Below are positions 46,422-56,885 of a stretch of 64,000 nt of DNA, piece by piece. Source of the DNA: Rhizobium cauense (GTDB lineage: Bacteria; Pseudomonadota; Alphaproteobacteria; Rhizobiales; Rhizobiaceae). Numbering within the stretch: position 1 is the stretch's first letter; every line of letters begins with the position of its first letter. Location: NCBI RefSeq assembly GCF_019511525.1, contig NZ_JAEUAT010000002.1, positions 248,001 to 312,000 on the forward strand, in the 5' to 3' direction. Below the pieces are notes generated by a model that made no database searches, was not told where the DNA came from, and worked only from the letters and a program-made list of their open reading frames with translations. The position numbers and the translations under genes were made by a program.

Positions 46422-49262
46422 TCAGAAAAAACCGCGGCGCTGCCACCAGCCAGCTTTCTTCGGCTTGCCGTCGCCTTCAGGTTCCGACGTATCGCTTCTG
46501 GTCGATTTAACCGTCGGCTCGGACGAGGAAATATTGGACTCCCGGTTGGCACGAACAGTCTTGGCTTCCTCGACGGTCGGCGCAGCGAGGTCCGCCACTG
46601 CGGCTTCGGCTTCAGCTTCGACGGCTGGTGCCGTCTCCGTCGATGCGTCCTCGACAACCGGCTCCTCAACGGGCGATGCCTTTCGGCTACGACGTGCACG
46701 CTTCGGCTTGACATCTTCGGTCACGGTAGCCGCGGTCTCTACCGCTGCCATCGCAGACTGAGATTCGACGGCTTCCTCGGCAACGGCCTCGATCACCTCG
46801 ACTTGAGTGACTTCCGCGTCTGTGCCTTCCGCATCGCTGTCGTCAGCCGTCTCAGATGCAGAAACACCCTCTTCGCCACCTTCCTCACGGTTGCGGCGAC
46901 CGCCGCGCTTGCCGCGACGGCGACGCTTCCGGCGCTGGGCGTCATCGCCTTCATCGCGGGCTTCCGAAGAGGCAGCAACGTTTTCCTCGCCTTCGCTGGC
47001 CTCGTCGTCGCTGCCCGCTTCGTCACCGTCTTCGGCATCCGCAGACAGGGCATCGGTGGCTGCTTGCTCGCCATTGCCATTGCGGCCGCGACGGCGACGG
47101 CGACGCTTGCGCTTGCGGCCTTCGCCGTCCTCGGAGCGCTGGGCCGTACGCTCGGTCGCAGCCGGCTTGGCTTCCAGTTCCTCTTCCTCCTCCTCGTCGA
47201 CTTCGACTACGATATCATCGTCATCGTCATCCGGGATGGCGGCAAAGTTGAACAGGCTTTCGATCTTGATCGGGTTCTCGACGGGCTCTCCGCGATCGAT
47301 CGCAAAGTGCTGCGAACCGACGGCGCCATCGGCATCGACAATGATCGCCAAGCCGAAGCGGGCTTCGTAGTCGATGATCGTCTGGCGCTTGTGGTTGAGC
47401 AGGTAGAGCGCAATATCGGGCGTCGTACGAACGGTGATATTGTGCGTGGTGTTCTTGAGCAGGTACTCCTCAATGCCACGCAGGACATGCAGGGCGACGG
47501 AGGACTGCGAACGGACGTGGCCGGTGCCGCCGCAATGCGAGCAGACCTGCGTCGTCGATTCAAGAACGGAAGCACGAATGCGCTGGCGCGACATTTCCAG
47601 AAGGCCGAAATGCGAGATACGGCCGACCTGGATACGCGCACGGTCGTTCTTCAGGCATTCCTTCAGCTTCTTTTCGACAGCGCGGTTGTTGCGCTTCTCT
47701 TCCATGTCGATGAAGTCGATGACGATCAGACCCGCAAGGTCGCGCAGGCGAAGCTGGCGAGCGATTTCTTCCGCTGCTTCAAGGTTGGTCTGCAGAGCCG
47801 TGTCTTCGATCGAGTGCTCGCGCGTCGAGCGACCTGAGTTCACGTCGATCGAAACCAGCGCTTCCGTCTGGTTCATGATCAGGTAGCCGCCGGACTTCAG
47901 CGTCACCTGCGGCTGCAGCATCCGGTCAAGCTGCGCCTCGATGCCGGAACGCGAGAAGATAGGATGGATGTCGCGATAGGGCTGAACCACCTTGGCGTGG
48001 CTCGGCATCAGCATCTTCATGAAGTCTTTCGCTTCACGGTAGCCTTCCTCACCGGCAACGATGATCTCACCGATATCCTTGTTGTAGAGGTCGCGGATCG
48101 AACGCTTGATGAGCGAACCTTCCTCGTAGACGAGGCAGGGGGCGGTCGACTGCAGCGTCAACGTGCGCACGTTTTCCCACAGGCGCATCAGGTATTCGAA
48201 ATCGCGCTTGACCTCGACCTTGGTACGGTTTGCACCGGCCGTACGCAGGATGACACCCATGCCCTGCGGCACTTCGAGCATGCGTGCGATTTCCTTCAGG
48301 CGCTTGCGGTCCTGCGGATTGGTGATCTTGCGGGAGATGCCACCGCCACGAGCCGTATTCGGCATCAGGACCGAGTAGCGACCGGCGAGCGAAAGGTAGG
48401 TCGTCAGAGCCGCACCCTTGTTGCCGCGCTCTTCCTTTGCCACCTGCACCAGCAGGATCTGGCGGCGCTTGATGACTTCCTGGATGCGATACTGCTTGCG
48501 CGGCTTGCGTTGAACCCGGTCCGGAACCTCTTCCATCGCGTCTTCGGCGCCGACAGATTCGATCACTTCTTCTTCATGGTCGTGATCATCGTCATCGTCG
48601 TCATCGCTGCGGCGGCGGGCGTCGACCTCTTCGGAGATCGAGTCCGTTTCGACCATCGCTGCCATTTCGTTGCCGGACGAACCGTCATCGTCACTGTCAG
48701 CCGTGACTTCGCTTGTCGCCTCTTCGCTCGCAGGCGCTTCGGCAGCCGGCGCTGCCTTCTTGCGGCTGCGGCGGGGCTTTGCCTTCTTGGCGGGCGCTTC
48801 CTCGGCGACTTCTGCAACGGCCTCGACCGTTTCGGTTGCCGCGGCAACATCTCCCTCGGGAGCGGCTTCGGTTGCTGCCGCTTCCGCTGGGGCTACACCA
48901 ACGTCTGGCTGCTCCTGCGTGGAGAAGTCGACCGGTGCCGTCTCGACGTGTTCCACGTCATCGTCACGGCGGTGCTCTTCGGCTTCTGCACGAAGCAGGG
49001 CCTGCCGATCGGCAAGCGGGATCTGATAGTAGTCGGGGTGAATTTCGGCAAAGGCCAGGAAGCCGTGCCGGTTGCCGCCGTAGTCAACGAAGGCGGCCTG
49101 CAGCGAGGGTTCGACCCTCGTTACCTTTGCGAGATAGATGTTGCCGCGGATCTGCTTCTTGTGCTGGGACTCGAAGTCAAATTCTTCTATGCGGTTTCCG
49201 CGAACGACAACAACGCGCGTCTCTTCCTCGTGAGACGCGTCGATAAGCATCTTGTCTGCCAT
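46422..49262 (-). CDS. rne: ribonuclease E
   Basis: A 946-residue endoribonuclease, hub of mRNA decay and rRNA/tRNA processing. The S1 domain starts at about residue 38 and is split by an acidic, Ala/Glu/Asp-rich insertion (about 85-255, including a seven-Asp run), as in other alphaproteobacteria. The catalytic core has LVSIDVNSGRSTREHSIEDT and LIVIDFIDM with the metal-binding Asps; the Zn-link Cys pair is CSHCGGTG. Residues ~690-946 are a disordered charged tail with Arg blocks for RNA/degradosome contacts and an aromatic end GWWQRRGFF. A 635-bp region separates it from amiC. Confidence 0.97.
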   Translation of the reverse strand: MADKMLIDASHEEETRVVVVRGNRIEEFDFESQHKKQIRGNIYLAKVTRVEPSLQAAFVDYGGNRHGFLAFAEIHPDYYQIPLADRQALLRAEAEEHRRDDDVEHVETAPVDFSTQEQPDVGVAPAEAAATEAAPEGDVAAATETVEAVAEVAEEAPAKKAKPRRSRKKAAPAAEAPASEEATSEVTADSDDDGSSGNEMAAMVETDSISEEVDARRRSDDDDDDDHDHEEEVIESVGAEDAMEEVPDRVQRKPRKQYRIQEVIKRRQILLVQVAKEERGNKGAALTTYLSLAGRYSVLMPNTARGGGISRKITNPQDRKRLKEIARMLEVPQGMGVILRTAGANRTKVEVKRDFEYLMRLWENVRTLTLQSTAPCLVYEEGSLIKRSIRDLYNKDIGEIIVAGEEGYREAKDFMKMLMPSHAKVVQPYRDIHPIFSRSGIEAQLDRMLQPQVTLKSGGYLIMNQTEALVSIDVNSGRSTREHSIEDTALQTNLEAAEEIARQLRLRDLAGLIVIDFIDMEEKRNNRAVEKKLKECLKNDRARIQVGRISHFGLLEMSRQRIRASVLESTTQVCSHCGGTGHVRSQSSVALHVLRGIEEYLLKNTTHNITVRTTPDIALYLLNHKRQTIIDYEARFGLAIIVDADGAVGSQHFAIDRGEPVENPIKIESLFNFAAIPDDDDDDIVVEVDEEEEEELEAKPAATERTAQRSEDGEGRKRKRRRRRRGRNGNGEQAATDALSADAEDGDEAGSDDEASEGEENVAASSEARDEGDDAQRRKRRRRGKRGGRRNREEGGEEGVSASETADDSDAEGTDAEVTQVEVIEAVAEEAVESQSAMAAVETAATVTEDVKPKRARRSRKASPVEEPVVEDASTETAPAVEAEAEAAVADLAAPTVEEAKTVRANRESNISSSEPTVKSTRSDTSEPEGDGKPKKAGWWQRRGFF

Positions 49263-49897
49263 GTAAGATGTGCTCCTCGGCGCGGCCGAACGTCGGCATC
49301 CTCTTGTGTCGATGTGACCGAAGAGGTGCGGCTCGTCGTTGCAGCGCCGGATAATGAAAGTCGCGATTGGTGCGGTGTGGAAGGCAGCAGCCAGACAGCA
49401 GCGGGGGAGATGTTCTCCCGGGGCCTGTAGACTTCAGATAAAACCTGCTGCGACACCATCAAAGACCAAGCGAGATCGACAAAACTAAGACCTTGTTCAG
49501 GTCCGATGAGTTTGCTCTCTCTGTAAAGAGCGGTTGGTGGCTATCCACCGATGAAGTTCCCGCATACGCCGGAAAATTCAGGATCCAAATTCGAGTGGAA
49601 ATACATATTACGGCGGACGATTGCCGGTTGTGGCGCCAGGTTCCTCGCGGTTTGGCTGCCTTGCAGGCGACTCTATCCCGTCAGCACTTCTACCCTAAAA
49701 ATCCTTGTATGTTTTCTCTGTCACAATAGCAAGGGAAAAGCCAAATGTGCCATAATATTGATGGATTTTGAAAGGCATACAAAATCGGGGATAAGGGCGC
49801 CGATTCGGCTCCGCAAAGCGTGAATGGCGCAGATGACGGCAAATTCGCGTTTACCGGGAGAACTTGATCGGAATGATATTTAGGGTGTGGCGGTCGA
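49263..49897. other. long divergent region between rne and amiC
   Basis: 635 bp with no convincing gene; short open frames lack ribosome binding sites and family likeness. It presumably holds a long rne 5' leader and the amiC promoter. A GGGAGA-TGT-TCTCCC hairpin lies near 49406-49421. By analogy with E. coli, the rne leader may be cut by RNase E itself for autoregulation; this is inference. Confidence 0.5.
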
Positions 49898-51163
49898 TTG
49901 TTTAAGAGGGTGCGACCCGCGACGGTGATATCCGGATGGCGGAAGAGAACGGTTGTAACTGCGGCGCTTGTTGCTGCGGCTGCCATGACGTTTTTTATCG
50001 TCGCGGACGCTCAGGCAGGCGAATCCGCGAAAGTCGAGCCGTTGCTCGCCTATGGCGCTCGCATCATTGGCGACGACGCCCGCACCCGCATCGTCATCGA
50101 GTTTGACCGCGCCCCCGATTTTTCCGTCCATTATCTCGCCAATCCCGAGCGCATCGTTGTCGACCTGCCGGCGACGGCCTTCGGCTTCCCGGCTGGTGAT
50201 CTCGAGGCGAGGGGGCTTTTCAAGGATATCCGTTACGGCAGGATGGATGAAGACAGCGCCCGTATCGTTCTGACGGCCACGCGGCCGGTGAAGCTGGATG
50301 TCGCCAAGGTTCAGGCAGACGAGGGTGGCAAGGGGCAGCGTCTCGTCCTCGATGCAGCAATGACAGAAAATGACAAGTTCGCCGAACTGGTTAAGGCGCA
50401 GTCCTGGAATGATCCTTCGTCCCAACAGGCAACGGGGGCGATTCCCGGTCCGGCGAAGCCCGCCGATGGGGATTTCATCATTGCGGTCGATGCCGGTCAC
50501 GGGGGGATCGACACCGGTGCGGTCGGCGTCGACACCAAGACGCTGGAAAAGGACGTGACGCTCGCCTTCGCAAAGGCGCTCGCCGATCGCCTCAATCGCG
50601 AGGCCGGTATCAAGGCGTTTTTGACGCGAAACGACGACTCGTTCCTGTCGCTTTCCCAGCGCGTGGAGATAGCCCGTCAGAACCATGCCGGCCTGTTTAT
50701 TTCGATGCACGCCGACACCCTGAAGCAGAAGGATATCCGCGGCGCGACGGTCTATACGATTTCCGACAGGGCTTCGGACAAGCTCGCGGCCGATCTGGCT
50801 GACCGCGAGAACCTGTCCGATCAGATTGCCGGCAGGGAAACGGTGGCCGAACCGCCGGAGGTCGCTGACATTCTGCTCGATCTGACGCGCCGCGAAACGC
50901 AGGCGTTTTCGATTTCGCTTGCGACCAGCGTTCTCGCATCCTTCAAGGATCAGGTCGGGACGATCAACAATCCGCATCGTCATGCCGGCTTTCGCGTCCT
51001 CCAGGCGCCGGATGTCCCATCTATCCTGTTGGAACTGGGCTTTCTTTCGAACAGGGAGGATGAAAAGCTGCTGCTTGACGACGCCTGGCGGGGCAAGATG
51101 GCGGACCTCTTGACGGAAGCAGTTAAGCACTACCGCACGGCGATGGTCGCAAATGGTGGCTGA
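49898..51163 (+). CDS. amiC: N-acetylmuramoyl-L-alanine amidase
   Basis: A 421-residue periplasmic zinc amidase that cleaves the peptide stem from MurNAc for daughter-cell separation. Signal peptide (about 1-40), an AMIN domain (about 45-145; RTRIVIEFDRAPDF) and the Amidase_3 domain (about 190-410). The latter has VDAGHGGIDTG (zinc His), FISMHADT and LLELGFLSNREDE with the catalytic Glu. The start is TTG at 49898; no better ATG is in frame. The layout suggests an EnvC/NlpD-activated enzyme. Confidence 0.93.
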   Translation: MFKRVRPATVISGWRKRTVVTAALVAAAAMTFFIVADAQAGESAKVEPLLAYGARIIGDDARTRIVIEFDRAPDFSVHYLANPERIVVDLPATAFGFPAGDLEARGLFKDIRYGRMDEDSARIVLTATRPVKLDVAKVQADEGGKGQRLVLDAAMTENDKFAELVKAQSWNDPSSQQATGAIPGPAKPADGDFIIAVDAGHGGIDTGAVGVDTKTLEKDVTLAFAKALADRLNREAGIKAFLTRNDDSFLSLSQRVEIARQNHAGLFISMHADTLKQKDIRGATVYTISDRASDKLAADLADRENLSDQIAGRETVAEPPEVADILLDLTRRETQAFSISLATSVLASFKDQVGTINNPHRHAGFRVLQAPDVPSILLELGFLSNREDEKLLLDDAWRGKMADLLTEAVKHYRTAMVANGG

Positions 51164-51406
51164 CTTCAGCCGTGGCGTAGATGTGACACTTGCTCGGGTA
51201 ACGCAATTGCAATGTGGGAATAGCGCCTCAAGGCCCTATTTTACTCACATTCGCGCCGTTACTCAGCCTTGTGTTTCCATAGATGAAACGGAATCGGCTT
51301 GTGGCGAAAACGCTCATGGAGTAAGTCGCCCAACGTGCAAGATACCCCGATCCATGCGATTATTATACTCGCGCCGATCGATGATTGAGATACCGGTAGC
51401 TTAAAT

Positions 51407-53854
51407 ATGATTAGACTTCTTGGATATTTCTTCGGAGTGGCTTGCGTCCTGTTCCTGGGCGTGGCGGCTGTTGTTGCCGTCTATTTGGCAACCGTGACGA
51501 AGGACCTTCCTGACTATGCGGTGCTGAGCAGCTACGAGCCGCCGGTGACGACCCGCGTGCATGCGGGCAACGGGGCCTTGATGGCCGAATATGCCAAGGA
51601 GCGCAGACTGTTCCTGCCGATCCAGGCTGTTCCCGATCGCGTCAAGGCTGCCTTTCTCTCTGCTGAAGACAAGAACTTCTATCAGCACCCTGGTATCGAC
51701 GTTACCGGTTTCGCGCGTGCAGTGGTTGCTTATCTGACCGGCGGACCGACGCAGGGTGGTTCGACGATCACCCAACAGGTCGCCAAGAACTTCCTGCTTT
51801 CCAGCGAGCAGACGATGGAGCGCAAGGCAAAGGAAGCGATCCTTTCCTTCCGTATCGAGCAAGCTTACAGCAAGGACAAGATCCTTGAGCTCTACCTGAA
51901 CGAAATCTTCTTCGGCCTGAACTCTTACGGTATTGCCAGTGCCTCGCTGACCTATTTCAACAAGTCGGTGAACGAACTCACGATCGCCGACGCGGCCTAT
52001 CTGGCCTCGCTGCCGAAGGGGCCCGCCAACTATCATCCCTTCCGCCATCCCGAGGCGGCTGTCACCCGCCGCAATTGGGTGATCGATCGCATGGTCGAGA
52101 ATGGCTATGTCAGCCAGTCCGATGGCGCCGAGGCCAAGAAGCAGCCGCTCGGAGTCACCGGGCGCAGCAGCGGCCCATCGCTCTTTGCCTCTGGCTATTT
52201 CGCCGAGGCTGTTCGCCGCCAGCTGATCGAGCAGTATGGTGAGAAGATGTTGTACGAAGGCGGCCTTTCCGTCCGTACGTCCTTCGATCCTCAGCTGCAG
52301 GTCTTCGCCCGCAAGGCGCTCCAGGATGGCTTGATAAACTATGATGAGCGCCGCGGCTTCCACGGCCCGATCAAGCAGATCGACACGACGACTGATTGGG
52401 GCAAGGCGCTGGCCGACATTCCGGCGTTGGCCGACATATCTGAATGGCAACTGGCTGTGGTGTTGGCTGTCTCGGACGAGAGCGTCGATATTGGGCTGCA
52501 GCCACAGAAGGAGGCTGGAGGCAAGATCAGCGCCGAGCGCGAGCGCGGCGTGATCGAGGCCAAGAACATGCAGTGGGCGTATCGCTCGGCTGCCGGTCGC
52601 AAGACAGCCAAGTCGCCGCAGGGCGTCCTCTCGGTCGGCGATGTCGTCTATGTGGAGCGGCTGGGCGCCGAGAGTTCGAATTCCTACCGGCTTCGCCAGC
52701 CGCCAAAGGTCGAGGGCGGTCTGGTTGCCATGGATCCGAAGACTGGTCGCGTGCTTGCGATGGTGGGCGGTTTCTCCTACGCGCAGTCGGAATTCAACCG
52801 CGCGACGCAGGCAATGCGCCAGCCGGGATCGTCCTTCAAGCCCTTCGTCTATGCCGCGGCAATGGACAACGGCTACACGCCGGCGTCGGTCGTCAGCGAC
52901 GATCCGCTGTCGATTCAGACTGGCAATGGCCAGGTCTGGGCACCCGACAACTACGAAGGTGAGGGCGGTGGCGCCAACACGCTCCGCTTCGCCATCGAAC
53001 ACTCGCGCAACCGCATGACGGTCCGTCTTGCGAATGACCTCGGCATGAACGTTGTTGCCGAATACGCCGAGCGCTTTGGTATTTACGATCGTATGATGCC
53101 GGTTCTCGCCATGTCGCTCGGTTCCGGCGAAACGACTGTTCTGCGCATGGTCTCGGCCTATTCGGTCATCGCCAACGGCGGCAAGCAGATCAAGCCGACG
53201 CTGATCGACCGGATTCAGGACCGTTACGGCCGTACGATCTTCAAGCACGAGGAACGTGTCTGCGAAGGCTGCAATGCCAGCGACTGGCATAATCAGGATG
53301 AGCCGAACGTCGTGGACAATCGCGAAACCGTTCTCGATCCGATGACCTCCTATCAGATTACCTCGATGCTGCAGGGCGTTGTCCAGCGCGGCACCGCCGC
53401 CGGCAAGGTGAAGCTCGGCGATCGCGACGTTGCCGGCAAAACCGGTACGACGAACGACGAGAAGGATGCTTGGTTCGTTGGCTTTACGCCGGATCTCGTC
53501 GCCGGTCTTTATATCGGTTTCGATTCTCCTTCGACGCTCGGCCGTGGCGGCACTGGCGGATCGCTGTCGGCGCCGGTCTTCAATGCGTTCATGCAGGACG
53601 CGGTGAAGGACATGCCTGCGTCGAAGTTCGTCATTCCCGCCGGCATGAACCTCATTCCGATCGATCGCAAGACCGGCATGGCTGCCGCGCAGGGCGATCC
53701 GAACACGATCATCGAAGCCTTCAAACCCGGCACGGGCCCTGCTGACAGCTTGTCGGTTATCGGCATGGACAGCACGATGGCGCCAGAGGAAATTCTACGA
53801 ACCTCTCCGCAGGCCAATCAGGCCGTTCAGTCCGGCGCGGGCGGCCTCTACTAG
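51407..53854 (+). CDS. mrcA: penicillin-binding protein 1A
   Basis: An 815-residue class A PBP with one N-terminal membrane helix. The transglycosylase domain (about 50-230) has AEDKNFYQHPGIDVTGFARA and GGSTITQQVAKNFLL. The transpeptidase has Ser475-X-X-Lys478 (GSSFKPF), an SRN-type motif in HSRNRMT and Lys678-Thr-Gly (GKTGTTNDEKDAWFVG). It polymerises and cross-links peptidoglycan. It follows amiC after 243 bp and is followed by a long hairpin and prfB, an order common in rhizobia. Confidence 0.96.
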   Translation: MIRLLGYFFGVACVLFLGVAAVVAVYLATVTKDLPDYAVLSSYEPPVTTRVHAGNGALMAEYAKERRLFLPIQAVPDRVKAAFLSAEDKNFYQHPGIDVTGFARAVVAYLTGGPTQGGSTITQQVAKNFLLSSEQTMERKAKEAILSFRIEQAYSKDKILELYLNEIFFGLNSYGIASASLTYFNKSVNELTIADAAYLASLPKGPANYHPFRHPEAAVTRRNWVIDRMVENGYVSQSDGAEAKKQPLGVTGRSSGPSLFASGYFAEAVRRQLIEQYGEKMLYEGGLSVRTSFDPQLQVFARKALQDGLINYDERRGFHGPIKQIDTTTDWGKALADIPALADISEWQLAVVLAVSDESVDIGLQPQKEAGGKISAERERGVIEAKNMQWAYRSAAGRKTAKSPQGVLSVGDVVYVERLGAESSNSYRLRQPPKVEGGLVAMDPKTGRVLAMVGGFSYAQSEFNRATQAMRQPGSSFKPFVYAAAMDNGYTPASVVSDDPLSIQTGNGQVWAPDNYEGEGGGANTLRFAIEHSRNRMTVRLANDLGMNVVAEYAERFGIYDRMMPVLAMSLGSGETTVLRMVSAYSVIANGGKQIKPTLIDRIQDRYGRTIFKHEERVCEGCNASDWHNQDEPNVVDNRETVLDPMTSYQITSMLQGVVQRGTAAGKVKLGDRDVAGKTGTTNDEKDAWFVGFTPDLVAGLYIGFDSPSTLGRGGTGGSLSAPVFNAFMQDAVKDMPASKFVIPAGMNLIPIDRKTGMAAAQGDPNTIIEAFKPGTGPADSLSVIGMDSTMAPEEILRTSPQANQAVQSGAGGLY

Positions 53855-53868
53855 AGCCTTTCCGAACC

Positions 53869-53910
53869 GTTGTGGCGGCTGCGGCACTTTACATCCGCGG
53901 CCGCCACAAC
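53869..53910 (+). repeat. long hairpin between mrcA and prfB
   Basis: GTTGTGGCGGC (53869-53879) pairs perfectly with GCCGCCACAAC (53900-53910). An inner GCGG/CCGC pair makes the structure longer. Only TATTTG follows, not a T-run, so a simple terminator is doubtful; it may partially terminate or protect mRNA ends. Confidence 0.6.
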
Positions 53911-53953
53911 TATTTGACGGGCGACTTTCGAAGCAACGCAAAGAAGCAGGAAA

Positions 53954-55085
53954 ATGCGAGCGGAAATCCAGAACGTGGTCGATGAAACCAAGCAGGCTAT
54001 CACCCTGCTGAGGAGGCATCTTTGACTGGGACCAGGCGGTAAGACGACTGGACTGGTTGAACAACAAGGCAGAGGATCCGAACCTCTGGAACGATGCGCA
54101 GGAAGCACAGAAGCTGATGCGCGAACGCCAACAGCTGGATGACGGCATCAATGGCGTAAAGCAGCTCGAGCAAGAGCTGACCGACAATATCGAGCTCATC
54201 GAGATGGGCGAGGAAGAGGGCGACGAGAGCGTCGTCAAGGATGCCGAAGACGCCCTCAAGCGACTGAAGGCTGAGGCTGCTCGCCGTCAGGTCGAAGCCA
54301 TGCTTTCGGGCGAAGCCGACAGCAACGACACCTATCTCGAAGTCCACTCCGGCGCCGGCGGTACGGAAAGCCAGGATTGGGCCAACATGCTGCTGCGCAT
54401 GTATACGCGCTGGGCCGAGCGTTCGAAGTTCAAGGTTGAGCTTCTCGAAGTCCACGACGGTGAAGAAGCCGGCATCAAGTCTGCCACTCTGCTCGTCAAG
54501 GGCCACAATGCCTATGGCTGGCTGAAGACGGAATCAGGCGTTCACCGCCTTGTTCGTATCTCGCCTTACGACAGCAACGCACGCCGGCACACGTCCTTCT
54601 CGTCGATTTGGGTCTATCCGGTCGTTGATGACTCGATCAACATCGAGATCAACGAAAGCGATTGCCGCATCGACACCTACCGCTCGTCGGGCGCAGGTGG
54701 TCAGCACGTCAATACAACGGACTCGGCCGTCCGCATCACGCACATTCCAACCGGCATCGTGGTCGCCTGCCAGCAGGAGCGCTCGCAGCACAAGAACCGC
54801 GCGAAGGCCTGGGACATGCTGCGTGCGCGCATGTACGAGGCGGAACTGAAGAAGCGCGAGGAAGCGGCAAACGCCGAAGCGGCGTCGAAAACCGACATCG
54901 GCTGGGGCCACCAGATCCGCTCCTACGTCCTGCAGCCGTATCAGTTGGTGAAGGACCTCCGAACCGGCGTGGCGAGCACCGCTCCTGGCGACGTGCTCGA
55001 TGGCGAACTCAATGAGTTCATGGAAGCAGCGCTCGCGCACCGCATCAGCGGCAAGCCCGATGCTGTCGTGGACGATGTCGAGTGA
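53954..55085 (+). CDS. prfB: peptide chain release factor 2 (programmed +1 frameshift)
   Basis: RF2 reads UGA and UAA stop codons. The frame from ATG 53954 meets an in-frame TGA at codon 24 (54023-54025) in the slippery CTTTGAC, with AGGAGG a few bases upstream. This is the classical autoregulatory site. After a +1 shift the frame continues to 55085, for about 376 residues. The GGQ motif is [11 protein letters not shown]. The stop-recognition SPF tripeptide reads SPY ([11 protein letters not shown]). Low RF2 favours the shift and raises RF2 levels. Confidence 0.96.
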
Positions 55086-55107
55086 ACGATTGCCAGTATG
55101 AATCGGA

Positions 55108-55130
55108 AGGCCCCGCGAGGGGCCTTTTTG
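55108..55130 (+). terminator. terminator of prfB
   Basis: AAGGCCCC / GGGGCCTT stem with a GCGA loop and five T, 23 bp after the stop. Confidence 0.9.
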
Positions 55131-55175
55131 ATTCCGGCGAAACTTCAGTTGGACAGGATGCTGGTGACGGCAGGC

Positions 55176-55691
55176 CTAGTTGCTAGCCTTCCCAACCGTC
55201 ACGTCACCAAATTCGTCGATGATGACAGTCCAGGTTTCCGATTCCGCATCCGGGTCGGTCTTTAGGTGTACCATTGCGAAAAGGCCTGGCTCCTTGAGCC
55301 TGCCGGATGAGCTTTCGGGCCGTATATCGGTCACGTAAGGCTTCAGATCGTTGAGTTCCTGCAGTTCCACGGTCGAGGCGATGGTCGGTCCCTCGTCGTC
55401 CTGGGCGATCCGTTGCAGATAGATTTTCGCTGTACGATCGGCCTGCCGGACTGCAAACAGCTTGTAGTAGCCATGACGAGATTTCGCCGCGGACTGCGCC
55501 AGCGCGGAGGTTGAGGATACCGAGGGAGCGCGCTGAACAGCGGGCGCGGTGTCGTCGTCTTCCCAGTAGCCGGTGCTGGTGGCAAATATGATCGAGGCCG
55601 GCAGGACCGGGTCCTCCGCCGCCGCGATGTGAGGGGTGAGGGCGGACGCGGCAAAGAAGGCTGCGCACAGAGCCATACGTCGCTCGATCAT
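55176..55691 (-). CDS. exported protein of unknown function
   Basis: A 171-residue protein with a Sec signal peptide (MALCAAFFAASALTPHIAAA, cleaved near AAAED). The mature part has TGYWEDDDTAPA near the start, a Ser/Ala-rich linker and a C-terminal beta-rich region ending WTVIIDEFGDVTVGKASN. No lipobox or anchor. It starts 3 bp after the nadK stop, so it is cotranscribed with nadK. Family not recognised. Confidence 0.75.
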   Translation of the reverse strand: MIERRMALCAAFFAASALTPHIAAAEDPVLPASIIFATSTGYWEDDDTAPAVQRAPSVSSTSALAQSAAKSRHGYYKLFAVRQADRTAKIYLQRIAQDDEGPTIASTVELQELNDLKPYVTDIRPESSSGRLKEPGLFAMVHLKTDPDAESETWTVIIDEFGDVTVGKASN

Positions 55692-55694
55692 GCC

Positions 55695-56468
55695 TCAGTC
55701 CTCGAATTGCTCGGCAAGGATCCGATCGGACCACGACCTGTCCGGATCCGAGAGGATACGCGCGGTCGTGTGTTCGGACTGGGCGATGCGAATGTGGAGC
55801 ACTGATTTCACTTCTGTGTTGTCGGCAACCGCGTTGACGGGCCGCTTCTCGGCTTCAAGAATGTGAATGTCGACTGTCACCTTGTTTGGCAGAAGCGCGC
55901 CGCGCCAACGCCGTGGCCGAAACGCACTGACAGGCGTCATCGCCAGCAGCGGGGCGTCAAGCGGCAGGATGGGACCATGGGCGGAAAGGTTATAAGCCGT
56001 CGAACCCGCCGGCGTCGCTACCATCAGACCATCGCAGATGAGCTCGTCGAGGCGCACAACGCCATCCACCTCGACCCTTAGTTTGGCGGCCTGGTAGGAT
56101 TGTCGGAACAATGAGACTTCATTGATGGCAAGTGCTGCCGAATTCGTTCCGTCCGCGTTCGCGGTTGTCATCTGCAATGGATGAAAAGCGTTCTCGACCG
56201 CCGCGCAGATGCGATCCTGCAGGTCTTCCGTTCGATAGTCGTTCATGAGGAAGCCGATGGAGCCGCGATTCATACCGTAGACGAGCTTGCCGGTATTCAT
56301 CGTGCTGTGCAGCGTTTGCAGCATGAAACCGTCACCACCAAGGGCGACTATGACGTCGGCATTCGCAGGAGGTACGTCGCCGTAAATGCGAATCAGCTCT
56401 TCCCGCGCCGCCAGCGCCTCGGTCGCCGAAGAGGCAAGGAAGGAAAGCGTCTGAAATGAACGGCCCAT
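55695..56468 (-). CDS. nadK: NAD kinase
   Basis: A 257-residue cytoplasmic enzyme making NADP from NAD. The GGDG motif is VALGGDGFMLQT; the second conserved region has NRGSIGFLMNDY, and CDGLMVATPAGSTAYNLSAHGPILP is the glycine-rich third. Length fits the compact alphaproteobacterial form. tRNA-Thr lies about 220 bp upstream on the same strand. Confidence 0.96.
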   Translation of the reverse strand: MGRSFQTLSFLASSATEALAAREELIRIYGDVPPANADVIVALGGDGFMLQTLHSTMNTGKLVYGMNRGSIGFLMNDYRTEDLQDRICAAVENAFHPLQMTTANADGTNSAALAINEVSLFRQSYQAAKLRVEVDGVVRLDELICDGLMVATPAGSTAYNLSAHGPILPLDAPLLAMTPVSAFRPRRWRGALLPNKVTVDIHILEAEKRPVNAVADNTEVKSVLHIRIAQSEHTTARILSDPDRSWSDRILAEQFED

Positions 56469-56686
56469 GCAATTCCTTTGTCGAATTCAACGAACGCTGA
56501 CACAGTCGTGGCGTCTAGGCGCCAACAAAAGCCGATTTTGTCAAGTGCGTATAGCGCGCTCGCTGAAGTGAACGGCAAAACAGCGGTAATTGTGCGTTGC
56601 CTGGCCGCCGGAGGTCGGGCCTGATCTTGCAAGCGTAGTCGCGCCGACGATGCGACACCAGCTGAGTTCTGTCGAAAGAGGAAGAA

Positions 56687-56762
<76 letters not shown>

Positions 56763-56885
56763 GACGCCTGCCAAGTACCAGATTCTGACGTCCTGTAAAG
56801 AAGAAATCGGCACGATCTTCAATTCGTTGGCTCGGTCTTCACGAGGGAGCGTGCCGTCTAAGCGCGCGCACAACTTTCGCGGCTG

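Noticed and set aside
51401..53290. 629-codon open frame antisense to mrcA
   Set aside because: It mirrors the codon pattern of mrcA, has no ribosome binding site and no recognisable protein features.
54023..54025. In-frame TGA near the start of prfB as a disabling mutation
   Set aside because: It is the conserved RF2 programmed frameshift site (CTTTGAC with an upstream AGGAGG).
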